NCBI RefSeq assembly: GCF_007830265.1
Contig: NZ_VLKE01000001.1
Span: 6,448,001 to 6,512,000 of the forward strand
Direction of reading: 5' to 3'
Origin: Micromonospora olivasterospora
GTDB lineage: Bacteria; Actinomycetota; Actinomycetes; Mycobacteriales; Micromonosporaceae
Length of the DNA stretch: 64,000 nt
Under the pieces are notes generated by a model. The model saw only the letters and a program-made list of their open reading frames with translations, ran no database searches and was not told where the DNA came from. The translations under genes were made by a program, and so were the position numbers. Shown here in pieces: positions 34,544 through 42,110 of the stretch (its first letter is position 1; every line of letters starts with the position of its first letter).

Positions 34544-35827
34544 TCACTGGGCGGCGCGCAGCTCGGCGAGGACCTTCTCGGCGTGCTCGCCGCGAATGGC
34601 GCGGTCGCTGATCAGCCGCGCAACGACCTTGTCGACCTCGTCGCCGCTCGCGCCCGCGGTCACCGCGATGTTGCGGGCGTGCAGCGACATGTGGCCGCGC
34701 TGAATGCCCTCGGTGGCGAGGGCCCGCATCGCGGCGAGGTTCTGCGCCAGCCCGGTGGCGACGATGACGTCAGCCAACTGCTGGGCGGTGGTGACGCCGA
34801 GGATGGCCAGGGCGGCCTGCGCCACCGGGTGGGCTTTGGTGGCGCCTCCGACGAGACCGACCGGCATCGGCAGTTCGAGGACGCCGACGAGGTCGCCGTC
34901 GGCGTCCTTCTCGTAGTGCGACAGCGAGGTGTACCGGCCGTCCGGGCCGACGGCATGCGAGTGCGCGCCGGCCTCCACCGCGCGTGTGTCGTTGCCGGTC
35001 GCCAGCACGACCGCGGTGATGCCGTTCATGATGCCCTTGTTGTGTGTGGCAGCCCGGTAGGGGTCGGCCTCGGCGAGCGCGGCGGCGTGCACGAGGTTGT
35101 CGACGATTTCGGGGCCACCGAGGCTCTCAGCGTCGAAGACGGCACGGGCCCGTGTGACGCGAAGGTCCGCCTTGTTCGTAAGGATGCGCAGCAGCGGCCG
35201 CCCGCCGGCGATCTCACCGACGCGGCTGGCGACGGCCTCCGCCATGGTGTTCACCGCGTTCGCTCCCATCGCGTCGCGAACATCGACCACGAGATGCGCG
35301 ACCACGTAGGTCTGCACCTGGGAACGGACCAATCGGACGCGCAGCTCACGCGCGCCGCCGCCGAGCCGAATCAGCAACGGGTCCTGATCGTTGGCCAGTC
35401 GGAGGATCTCGTCTGCGGCCTCGAGTAGCCGAGCGCGAGCGGCCTCAGGGTCGACGACGTCGAGCACTTGCACCTGGGCCTGCATCAGCGGTGCCGTGCT
35501 GGAGGTGGTGAAGCCTCCTCGCACGCGGGCGATGCGGGCGGCGTTGCTGGCCGCCGCGACCACCGACGCCTCCTCGGTGGCCATCGGCACGAGTACGTCA
35601 CGGCCATTGATCGTGAAGTTGGTGGCCACGCCGACCGGGAGGCTCATCACGCCGATGACGTTCTCGATGAGGTGATTGGCCTGTTCCACCTGCAGCCCAG
35701 ACGCGGGTTCCAGCACGTCAAGACGCGCCAGTTCCACGCCGGTGTTCTCTGCGATGAGCCGGCGCCGCTCCGCTACCGTACGGTCACGCAACCCGGCCAG
35801 CCTGCTGGTGGTGGAGGTGGTGGTCAT
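34544..35827 (-). CDS. mvaA: Class II (degradative-type) HMG-CoA reductase
   Basis: A 427-residue protein of class II HMG-CoA reductase, matching the catabolic Pseudomonas mevalonii enzyme in length and catalytic residues: Glu in PMATEEASVV (85-86), Lys in THNKGIMNGI (264), Asp in ATGNDTRAVEAGAHSHA (280) and His in QRGHMSLHARN (378). In P. mevalonii this class oxidises mevalonate to HMG-CoA with NAD. No mevalonate kinase or other isoprenoid-synthesis gene is nearby, while HMG-CoA lyase is, so a catabolic direction is likely. Start ATG 35827 has GAGGAGG ideally placed. It is the first structural gene downstream of the PucR-type regulator, with a 158-base gap that holds an inverted repeat. Confidence 0.93.
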   Translation of the reverse strand: MTTTSTTSRLAGLRDRTVAERRRLIAENTGVELARLDVLEPASGLQVEQANHLIENVIGVMSLPVGVATNFTINGRDVLVPMATEEASVVAAASNAARIARVRGGFTTSSTAPLMQAQVQVLDVVDPEAARARLLEAADEILRLANDQDPLLIRLGGGARELRVRLVRSQVQTYVVAHLVVDVRDAMGANAVNTMAEAVASRVGEIAGGRPLLRILTNKADLRVTRARAVFDAESLGGPEIVDNLVHAAALAEADPYRAATHNKGIMNGITAVVLATGNDTRAVEAGAHSHAVGPDGRYTSLSHYEKDADGDLVGVLELPMPVGLVGGATKAHPVAQAALAILGVTTAQQLADVIVATGLAQNLAAMRALATEGIQRGHMSLHARNIAVTAGASGDEVDKVVARLISDRAIRGEHAEKVLAELRAAQ

Positions 35828-35911
35828 CGTTCCTCCTCGCGCGGCGAGGGCCGCGCCTGTGGTTTGCCGACAGCGAACTGGTTCCGCCTGTCGACCCACG
35901 CTAGAAGCAGG

Positions 35912-35933
35912 TGATCTGCACCACCATAGATCA
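35912..35933. promoter_or_regulatory. Inverted repeat in the promoter region of the HMG-CoA cluster
   Basis: TGATCT (35912-35917) and AGATCA (35928-35933) are separated by 10 bases, in a locally AT-rich gap between the regulator gene and mvaA; TTGATA and TATGGT hexamers lie on the minus strand across the same site. A candidate operator or activator site for the adjacent PucR-type regulator. Confidence 0.4.
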
Positions 35934-35985
35934 GAAATCCAGTATCAATTAGCAGCAGGTAGATGTTTCATCCATGTGATAGCCG

Positions 35986-37923
35986 TCAGATGGTCACCAG
36001 GCGGTGCAGGCGCACGGCGATGGCGACCCGGAACCGCCGCTCCGGCGTCCGCCAGTCCGCGCCCAGAAGCTCGTCGACCCGATCCAGCCGCTGCAACACC
36101 GTGTTCACGTGGACGCCAAGCGCGCGGGCGGTCCGGGCCGGGCTGCCCTGCTGATCGAGGTACAGGGCCAGCGTCTCCAGCAGCTCGGTACGCCGTTCGG
36201 CGTCCCAGGTGAGCACCGGGCCGATCAGTTCGCGGGTGAACGCCTTGACGTCCACGGCGCTGTCACCGAACAGCGCGAGGTAGGGCGCGTAGGCGTCGAC
36301 GCTGGTGACGCCGGACGCCACGCCGAGACGATCCAGCAGCCGCACGCAGTCGGCCGCCTGGGACCACCGGTGGGCGAGATCACTCAGCGCGCCGGGACGG
36401 CCGACGACGACAAGGGCCTCCCGGCCGATCGCCGTACGCACCCGCCGAGCCACGGCCGCGCCGGCCCGCTCACCGCTCTCGTCGGGGGACAACACGGCGA
36501 CCAGCGCGCCCTGCTCGCCGGCGAGCACTGCGACAGCCGGGTCCTGCAGGGCCCGCACAGCCGCCGGCCGGTCGTCGTCGCGGACCCACACGGCGATGGG
36601 CACGCGCGCGGCCTGCAGATCGACATGGCGGGCGCGGGCCCGTTGGCGCAGGTGCGCATCGTGTGGCCGTGACGAATCCAGCAGGTCGGCGAGCAGCTCA
36701 CCACGGACCTGCTCCTCGGCGCGTACGACGGCGTCCTGCTGCAGGGTTTGCAGCGCCAGGATGAGCCCGGCACGCTCGACCGTGCGCTTGTCGACCGCGC
36801 CGAAGTGCTCCGCACCCGAGCCGACGATGATGGCGCCCAGCGTCGACCGCCCCGCCACCGCCGCCGCCACGCCGTACACGTCGGCCGAGGGCACCTCGAC
36901 GAGCTGACCCGACCAGCTGCTCTCGTCGAGCGCCGCGGCGATCGCGGTGGTGGATTGGAAGGACAGCGGGACCGGGCTGCCGTTCGCGTCGGTCGCGGCC
37001 ACCGCCGTCAGTGAACGGTCGGTGATCACCACGGCGCGGCGCAAGGCGCGGCTGAGGGTTGCGGCGATGCCCCCGGCGTCCCCGCCGCCGAGCACCACAG
37101 CGGTGAGCTCCTCGTGCACCTGCGCGGCCCGCTCCACCGCAGCCGCGTGCCGCGCGGCCTCGGCCGACGCCTTCTCGGCCTCCCGCGCCGAGCGATGGGC
37201 GATCTCCAACAGCTCGACGGTCTGCAACACAACCGCCGCGTGATCGGCGAAGGCGGACAGCAGCGCCACCTCGTCGGCGGTGAAGCGGTGGTCGCTGCGG
37301 TAGGCGGCGAACAGCACGCCGAGCACCTCGCTCCCGGCCAGCAGCGGCACCCCGAGCAGCGAGACCAGTCCTTCGCCCGCCACCGCGGCGTCGATCTGCG
37401 GGTCGTGGCGGACATGGGCGGTCGGGTAGCCGCTGATCCAGCGCGGCGCCCGGGTCTGCGCCACCTCGCTGGCCAGGCCCGCGCCCGGCGGGACACGCAG
37501 CCGCCGGAACGCTTCGGTGATCGCCCCCAGCGTCGAGCTGACCCGCAGCTCACCAGTTCCTTGGTCGAACTCCGACAGGTACATCACGTCGCTGCCCACC
37601 AGATCGTGAGCGCGTTGCACCAGCCGATCCAGCAGCGGGCCGACACTGCGCAGCTCGGCCAGCTCCCGGGCGCTGGAGAACAGCGCCGACAGCTGCTGGT
37701 CGCGGCGCCGCCATCGGCTGACCGCGGCGTGAACCTCGCCGACCCGGCGCCGCAACTCGGCGCCCTGCGCCGCCGTGCCACCCTCAGTCAACCGGTCCAA
37801 CACATCCGCTGGGACCTCCTGGCCAGCCGTCAACCCGTCCAGCAGGGCCAGCACGGCGTCGACGCCGCCGGTCGTTGGCCGCCGGCCCGGCCCCACCGCC
37901 AGCTTGCTAGACGGATCAACCAT
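35986..37923 (-). CDS. PucR/CdaR-family regulator with GAF sensor domain
   Basis: The 645-residue protein has an N-terminal helical part, a GAF domain (about 85-230, with VGSDVMYLSEFDQGTGELRV, GLVSLLGVPLLAGSEVLGVL and FADHAAVVLQTVELL), a middle GGDEF-like CdaR region, and the C-terminal PucR helix-turn-helix (ETLALYLDQQGSPARTARAL, GVHVNTVLQRLDRVDELLG, about 585-630). Start ATG 37923 has GGGAGGGG nearby. These regulators usually activate adjacent catabolic operons in response to a small molecule bound to the sensor domain; here that is the HMG-CoA cluster beginning at mvaA in the same direction. Confidence 0.88.
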   Translation of the reverse strand: MVDPSSKLAVGPGRRPTTGGVDAVLALLDGLTAGQEVPADVLDRLTEGGTAAQGAELRRRVGEVHAAVSRWRRRDQQLSALFSSARELAELRSVGPLLDRLVQRAHDLVGSDVMYLSEFDQGTGELRVSSTLGAITEAFRRLRVPPGAGLASEVAQTRAPRWISGYPTAHVRHDPQIDAAVAGEGLVSLLGVPLLAGSEVLGVLFAAYRSDHRFTADEVALLSAFADHAAVVLQTVELLEIAHRSAREAEKASAEAARHAAAVERAAQVHEELTAVVLGGGDAGGIAATLSRALRRAVVITDRSLTAVAATDANGSPVPLSFQSTTAIAAALDESSWSGQLVEVPSADVYGVAAAVAGRSTLGAIIVGSGAEHFGAVDKRTVERAGLILALQTLQQDAVVRAEEQVRGELLADLLDSSRPHDAHLRQRARARHVDLQAARVPIAVWVRDDDRPAAVRALQDPAVAVLAGEQGALVAVLSPDESGERAGAAVARRVRTAIGREALVVVGRPGALSDLAHRWSQAADCVRLLDRLGVASGVTSVDAYAPYLALFGDSAVDVKAFTRELIGPVLTWDAERRTELLETLALYLDQQGSPARTARALGVHVNTVLQRLDRVDELLGADWRTPERRFRVAIAVRLHRLVTI

Positions 37924-38299
37924 CAGCTGCCCCTCCCGCCTGGATGACTCGTACATGGTCGCACACGTCACGTCGTTTCAACGTGTCCCGAAATCCGCCA
38001 TCAGCCTGGGCCGCTGCCGCACGCCTCGAAGAGCATCAAGCAGGCCCTGGTACTGGTGCTCCAGCGCACCGGCACCGCCCGACAGTACGTCGAGGGCAAT
38101 TCAGAAGCAGGCCGGCGCCCATGGATGTCAGGGTGAGCAGGATCGGTGTGGGCTCGCGACCTGCGCCGGTGTGCTGATGAGAGACCGTCGGATAACCAGC
38201 TCGGGTGATTTGGACGGCGATGCACGTCGATGCCGGGTGCTCGACAAATAGATCGCCCCCACCCTGATCGCGTTGTGTGACCAACTGCAACAGTGGCGG
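37924..38299. other. Intergenic stretch, nothing supported
   Basis: About 375 bases upstream of the PucR-type gene. It should contain the promoter of that gene. No protein, RNA or repeat is recognisable until the IS5-type scrap begins near 38300. Confidence 0.5.
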
Positions 38300-38440
38300 G
38301 GATGACGCCCGTTCCTGCTATCCGTCGAGCTTGACCGATGCGATGTGGGCGATCCTCGCGCCCTTGATGCCGGTGCGTAACCTGCGAGCCGCGGTCGGTC
38401 GTGAACCGGAGCCGACAGCGGCGGTGCTGGACGCCCAGGA
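38300..38440 (+). pseudogene. IS5-type transposase remnant with internal deletion
   Basis: The frame reads SCYPSSLTDAMWAILAPLMP, the N-terminal block of IS5-family transposases (usual YPSDLTDAQWALIEPLLP), then jumps to RAAVGREPEPTAAVLDAQDP, which normally comes about 70 residues later (GRDPQPTAAVIDSQ). The middle is deleted and the DDE core is missing. It abuts the scrap at 38459. Confidence 0.7.
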
Positions 38441-38458
38441 CCCTGTTGCCGAATTCGT

Positions 38459-38635
38459 TCAGGCGGCGAGGGCGTAGTCGAGGCGGGCGAGGTAGCTTGT
38501 CCCGGTTCGGTCGAGGGGCTGGTTGTTCCACCAGGCATCGAGCCCGGTCAAATTAAGGGCTATTGCGGAGAATGCGTGTTTGAGACGGGTTTTCCGTAGC
38601 TCTTCACGCCACGTCCCCTCTTCCGGTGCCATGCC
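38459..38635 (-). pseudogene. Transposase C-terminal remnant (IS1182/DDE type)
   Basis: The minus frame gives GTWREELRKTRLKHAFSAIA, LNLTGLDAWWNNQPLDRTGT and SYLARLDYALAA, the C-terminal block of IS1182-like DDE transposases (LRKTRY-LQHVLTAAAINLxRL-AWW). The catalytic domain is absent. It sits directly beside the end of the interrupted ATPase gene. Confidence 0.65.
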
Positions 38636-38838
38636 GCCACACGAGGCCTCCCGGACAAGGCCGTAGCTCAACCCAGACCCGCTTGCCGCCCTCGTGATCG
38701 TGCACGCCCCATCCGGTCGAGCATGCCTCGATGACGGCGATGCCACGCCCGCCGACACCATCGGGGTCACGGCGTTGGGGCACCACCGACGAGCCGTCGG
38801 CGACCGACAGCGTGACCCGACCCTCGTGGGCCTAGGCC

Positions 38839-40425
38839 CAAGGCCGGGTAGTTAGGGCGTTGCGGCTGCTGTCAAGCGGGGTTTGCGGGGTTTGCGGGGT
38901 GGGGATGGTGTGGGTGGTGGGAGTGGTTCGGTGGTGTCGTCGTGGATGGTGATGGCGAGGTTGGTGATCTTCTGGTTGGTGGTGGGTCTGCCGGGTGGGT
39001 GTTTGGCGTAGCGGGACAGTGGTGATTTGACGCGGCGGGTGCTGGTGCGTGCTCGGCGTGGTGGGAGGAGTTCAGCGAGGACGGCGCGGCCGATAGCGCC
39101 GGTGAGGTCGGTGTTCTCGGGCAGGACGTCGGCGGCGTTGGTGAGTTGTTCCCGGGCGGTGTGCAGGGCGATGGTGAAGCTGGCCCGGTCGGGGTCGGTC
39201 CCGGGCCGGGTTTCGGTGGCGTGGACCATCGCGGTGCGCAGCGCCTGGTAGACGGTCAGCAGTGCCCACAGTTCCTGCTGGATGCCGGTCGGGTCGCCGG
39301 AGCGCAGGATTCGTCCGTGCAGGATGGTGTGGCGCAGGGCGTAGTACGCCGATTCGTGTTCCCAGCGCTGGTGATAGAGCTCGACCAGGCGGTGTGCCGG
39401 GTGCCGGCGGGGGTCGCGCAGGGAGGTGACGAGGCGGTAGACGCCGGTGTAGGTGGTGGCGTCGGCGCAGGTGACGGTGACGGTGGCGTCGATGACCCGG
39501 ACGGGGACGTGGTTGAGGACGCTCAGGTATGAGCCGTCGTCGAGGCGGGCCAGGACCGGCAGGCGGCGGTTGCCGCGCAGCCGGCCCAGGAATTGGGCGC
39601 CGGTGCCGGCGACCGCGGTCAGGAACATGTTGGAGTCGAAGCCCTTGTCCCACAGCACGAGCATGCCGGCATCCAGCAGATGCAGCAGTTTGCTGGCGTA
39701 GCTGGTCTCGCCCTCGGCGGTCGGTCCGAACACCGCACCGAGCATGCCGCGGGTGCCGGTCTCGACCAGCGTCATCAACTCCACCGCCGGGTAGCCGTTT
39801 CCGGTGCGTTTGCCGAGCCAGGCACGGTTGCGGGCGGTGTCGGCGGTGCGTTGGGAGGTACAACCGTCGAAGGACACCGTGCGATAGCGGCCGAACCGCA
39901 CCCCGGGAGTGTGTGGCTGCGCGAGAGGCCCGGCGAGGACCTCGAAGAGGGCCTTCACCGGAGCGGGACCGACGCGGCGGCGCAGGTCACGTAGCCCTTT
40001 ACCCGATGGGACGACCACGACCAGCCCCACCAGCCCGGCGATCATCTTGGCCCAGACCCGCCGGTAGCCGACCTCCGGGAACAGGCACATCGCCAGCACG
40101 AAGTACACCCCGACCCGGGACGGCAGGTTCCGTAGTCTTGCCTGCACCGTACCGGTCTCGGCCAGCACCGCATCGACGAGTTCAAAGGGCACGATCGAGG
40201 TGAGTTCCCCGAGATGGCCCGGGGCGAACACTCCCGCCGCGACCCGGACAGTGCGGGTGATGGCGGCCACAGTGCGGGACAGGGCAGAATGATCCGGCAA
40301 CGGAACTCCCGGGCAGAAACGGTGGATCTTGGTCGACCGCCAGTTCTACCGGAGTTCCGTTGCTTTTACCGCCCCCGGGCCCATCGGCTTGACAGCCACG
40401 CCCGCCGCCTAACTACCCGGCCTTG
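38839..40425 (-). mobile_element. Complete IS4-family insertion sequence, 1587 bp
   Basis: The ends carry perfect 18-bp inverted repeats CAAGGCCGGGTAGTTAGG (38839-38856; complement at 40408-40425), with further imperfect similarity including GCTGTCAAGC about 30 bases in. GGCCTAGGCC is duplicated at 38829-38838 and 40426-40435, a 10-bp target duplication as expected for IS4. It contains one transposase gene whose stop lies inside the left repeat, and it interrupts an HATPase gene. Confidence 0.9.
38852..40300 (-). CDS. IS4-family transposase
   Basis: The 482-residue transposase starts at TTG 40300 (GGGAG 6 bases upstream). It has the IS4 N-terminal domain (VFAPGHLGELTSIVPFELVD, VLAMCLFPEVGYRRVWAKMI) and a DDE core: Asp in TVSFDGCTSQRT, Asp in MLVLWDKGFDSNMF and Glu in the YREK-like ELYHQRWEHESAYYALRHTI. 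The last part is Pro/Thr/Arg-rich. All catalytic residues are present, both IS ends are intact and the TSD is perfect, so the element is probably still active or recently moved. The transposase at 62515 is a clear relative. Confidence 0.93.
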   Translation of the reverse strand: MPDHSALSRTVAAITRTVRVAAGVFAPGHLGELTSIVPFELVDAVLAETGTVQARLRNLPSRVGVYFVLAMCLFPEVGYRRVWAKMIAGLVGLVVVVPSGKGLRDLRRRVGPAPVKALFEVLAGPLAQPHTPGVRFGRYRTVSFDGCTSQRTADTARNRAWLGKRTGNGYPAVELMTLVETGTRGMLGAVFGPTAEGETSYASKLLHLLDAGMLVLWDKGFDSNMFLTAVAGTGAQFLGRLRGNRRLPVLARLDDGSYLSVLNHVPVRVIDATVTVTCADATTYTGVYRLVTSLRDPRRHPAHRLVELYHQRWEHESAYYALRHTILHGRILRSGDPTGIQQELWALLTVYQALRTAMVHATETRPGTDPDRASFTIALHTAREQLTNAADVLPENTDLTGAIGRAVLAELLPPRRARTSTRRVKSPLSRYAKHPPGRPTTNQKITNLAITIHDDTTEPLPPPTPSPPRKPRKPRLTAAATP

Positions 40426-40626
40426 GGCCTAGGCCGTGAATTCGACGCAGCCGCCTCCGTGGCGCACCCCGTTGGCCACGAGTTCGCCGGTCACCAACGC
40501 CGCGTCGTCGAGCCATTCCTCGTCCTGGAAGCCCCAGCCCTGCAACAGGGCGATCAGCGCCCGGCGGGCCGCGCCGGGCGCGTGTATGCCGAGAGGCAGG
40601 TCGAGACGGGCGGTCAGTTCACTCAT

Positions 40627-41037
40627 GGCCGACAGGTCCTGTTCTACCGGCGGGGCATTGACGCGAGGCACCGGTACCCACCCGGGCACGAAGAGAAACC
40701 GTGGTGGCGAGCAAAGACGCCTCCCTCTCGGCCGGTCGAACCAGAAGGAAAACCGCAAAAAGATTCAATATTTCATCAATTCCATTGCCCGCTGGACCCA
40801 CCGAGCAGCCACACGTGCAGGAGAGGCAGGCAAGCAAGGGCCTGACCCACGTTTTCGCAGGTCAGGCTCCTAATACCTGGCCACGCGTGGACGAATTCGA
40901 ACCCTAACCTTCTGAACCGTTCTCTGGGGCGGCGCGGCGCGCATTGCACGCTGTTGGGGTGTCTTCTGATTTGCCCCGTAACAGGCGTTGCGGCCGCGCG
41001 GCGCGGGTTGGTTGCTGCAACTTCGCTGCTTGTGCCG
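40627..41037. other. Upstream region of the split ATPase gene; no gene supported
   Basis: About 410 bases. A locally AT-rich patch (around 40755-40790) upstream of the ATPase start probably holds its promoter. Nothing else is recognisable between it and the end of the arsI-like gene. Confidence 0.5.
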
Positions 41038-41481
41038 TCAGCAGCAGTTCGCGGCTGGCTCCTTCTCGGCGTTCGGGGTGCAGCAGGCGCTTTCGGTGGC
41101 CTTCTGCAACTGGTCGGAGTCGGCTTTGACGGTGTAGACCTCCCAGGGCTCGTTGCCGGGGCCGCGTACCCAGACTTTGTCCTGGAGGGCGTAGCAGCAT
41201 TCGGTGCTGTTCTCTTCGAGGGTGACCAGGCCGGCGTCGGTGAGGCGCCGGGTGGCGGCGTCGACCTCGTCGGTGCTGAACACCGCGACGCCCAGGTGGT
41301 CCATCACGGTCGGCTGGCCGGTTTCGCCTTCGAGCAGTACGAGCTTCAACGGCGGGTTCTCGATGGCGAAGTTGGCGTAGCCGGGGCGGCGCTTGGCCGG
41401 CTCGGTGTTGAACAGCTTCGAGTAGAAGGCTACGGAGCCTTCGAGGTCGGACACACGTAGGGCGAGTTGGACACGGGACAT
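41038..41481 (-). CDS. ArsI/CadI-family VOC protein (C-As lyase-like)
   Basis: The 147-residue protein is a vicinal-oxygen-chelate protein of the CadI/ArsI group: MSRVQLALRVSDLEGSVAFY, AKRRPGYANFAI, MDHLGVAVFS with His62, TECCYALQDKVWV with vicinal Cys95-Cys96, and WEVYTV with Glu114. ArsI cleaves the carbon-arsenic bond of trivalent organoarsenicals; its thiol pair binds As(III). The usual first metal His is Gln5 here, as in mycobacterial CadI, so catalytic activity is uncertain. The tail adds two more vicinal pairs (CC133-134 and a terminal CC). AGGAGG lies just upstream of ATG 41481. It follows the small Cys protein and is divergent from arsR. Confidence 0.88.
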   Translation of the reverse strand: MSRVQLALRVSDLEGSVAFYSKLFNTEPAKRRPGYANFAIENPPLKLVLLEGETGQPTVMDHLGVAVFSTDEVDAATRRLTDAGLVTLEENSTECCYALQDKVWVRGPGNEPWEVYTVKADSDQLQKATESACCTPNAEKEPAANCC

Positions 41482-41501
41482 GGTTTTTCCTCCTGACGGG
41501 T

Positions 41502-41657
41502 TCAGCGGATGTGGTGGTTGGTGAGCGCGGTGGTGCGGGGGGTGCGCTCGTGGCGGGCGTCGGCGCGGCACGCCGCGGTGCAGACCTGCCCGCACGACTC
41601 GCAGAACGTCACGCCCTGGGGATGGGTGCTGCGGCGGCGGGAGAACAGCTTGATCAT
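41502..41657 (-). CDS. Small CxxC protein of the arsenic locus, 51 aa
   Basis: ATG 41657 has AAGGAC 7 bases upstream. The product is MIKLFSRRRSTHPQGVTFCE followed by SCGQVCTAACRADARHERTP and ends with TALTNHHIR. Four Cys (CESCGQVCTAAC) form a tight CxxCx3Cx3C pattern that could bind zinc or As(III). It is the first gene of the minus-strand transcript that continues into the arsI-like gene 20 bases further on. It is too small for many gene finders. Possible roles are a metal chaperone or a small regulator; there is no direct evidence. Confidence 0.65.
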   Translation of the reverse strand: MIKLFSRRRSTHPQGVTFCESCGQVCTAACRADARHERTPRTTALTNHHIR

Positions 41658-41700
41658 CGCTTCGTCCTTGTCTAGATGGTCTTCGAAGCAGGACCCACCC

Positions 41701-41748
41701 ACGTTGCACCCTGTTTCGAGATCTGTCAACCTAGACGAATGTCGAAAC
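41701..41748. promoter_or_regulatory. Overlapping divergent promoters and ArsR-type inverted repeat
   Basis: Plus strand: TTGCAC (41704-41709), 17 bases, CAACCT (41727-41732), start point at or next to the arsR ATG 41739, so arsR may be leaderless. Minus strand: a perfect TTGACA -35 (41729-41724), 17 bases, CAACGT (41706-41701). The promoters overlap face to face. GTTTCGA (41713-41719) and TCGAAAC (41742-41748) form an inverted repeat across them, a likely ArsR site. Confidence 0.55.
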
Positions 41749-42110
41749 AATCGCTACCGGTGGTGGACCTGAACGCGGTCGCCTGCTGCTCCCCCATTGC
41801 CGCTAGCCCGATGGACGCCGACCAGGCGGCGGTGGTCGCACCGATGTTCAAGGCCCTGGGTGACCCGGTCCGGCTGCGGCTGATGTCGATGATCGCCTCG
41901 GTGCCGGAAATCTGCGTCTGCGACCTGACCCCGGCGTTCGACCTGTCCGGACCGACCATCTCCCACCACCTGAAGGTGCTGCGCGAGGCCGGCCTGGTCG
42001 ACTCCGACCGACGCGGCACCTGGGTGTGGTACCGGGTCCGCCCGGAAGCGTTCCGGCAACTCGGCGCGCTGCTGGACATCTCCACCGCATCCACGCAGGC
42101 CACCGCGTGA
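41739..42110 (+). CDS. arsR: ArsR-family arsenical repressor
   Basis: The 123-residue winged-helix repressor has the As(III) site EICVCDL with Cys59 and Cys61 on the DNA-binding helix side, plus an N-terminal vicinal CC (16-17), and recognition helix SGPTISHHLKVLREAGLVDS followed by the wing RRGTWVWYRV. Binding of As(III) to the Cys residues releases DNA. It begins the arsR-aqpS-arsC operon and its stop overlaps the next gene (GTGA). Promoter elements fit a leaderless message. It probably controls the divergent arsI-like unit as well. Confidence 0.93.
   Translation: MSKQSLPVVDLNAVACCSPIAASPMDADQAAVVAPMFKALGDPVRLRLMSMIASVPEICVCDLTPAFDLSGPTISHHLKVLREAGLVDSDRRGTWVWYRVRPEAFRQLGALLDISTASTQATA

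Larger units (their letters stand above)
38604..40626 (-). pseudogene. HATPase_c_2 (anti-sigma/serine-kinase-type) gene split by an IS4 element
   Basis: The N-terminal part starts at ATG 40626 and reads LDLPLGIHAPGAARRALIAL, LQGWGFQDEEWLDDAALVTG and ELVANGVRHGGGCVEFTA, with the ATP-binding Asn of the ELVANxVRHG motif. The C-terminal part at 38604-38828 reads EGRVTLSVADGSSVVPQRRD, then GVGGRGIAVIEACSTGWGVH and GGKRVWVELRPCPG, with the GGRGxAxxE lid. The parts are separated by a complete IS. Removing the IS and one copy of its 10-bp duplication joins the halves in frame, except for a TAG inside the duplicated GGCCTAGGCC. Such ATPases usually inhibit sigma factors in RsbW/SpoIIAB-like switches. 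Confidence 0.85.

Noticed and set aside
32476..34611. 711-residue plus-strand frame opposite hyuA
   Set aside because: Arises from GC codon bias opposite HyuA; contains no recognisable domain.
38836..40428. IS boundaries set by a 4-bp CTAG duplication (IS701-like)
   Set aside because: The transposase is of the IS4 type, and the second IS4 copy has a clear 10-bp duplication with CA-starting ends; the 10-bp reading fits both copies.
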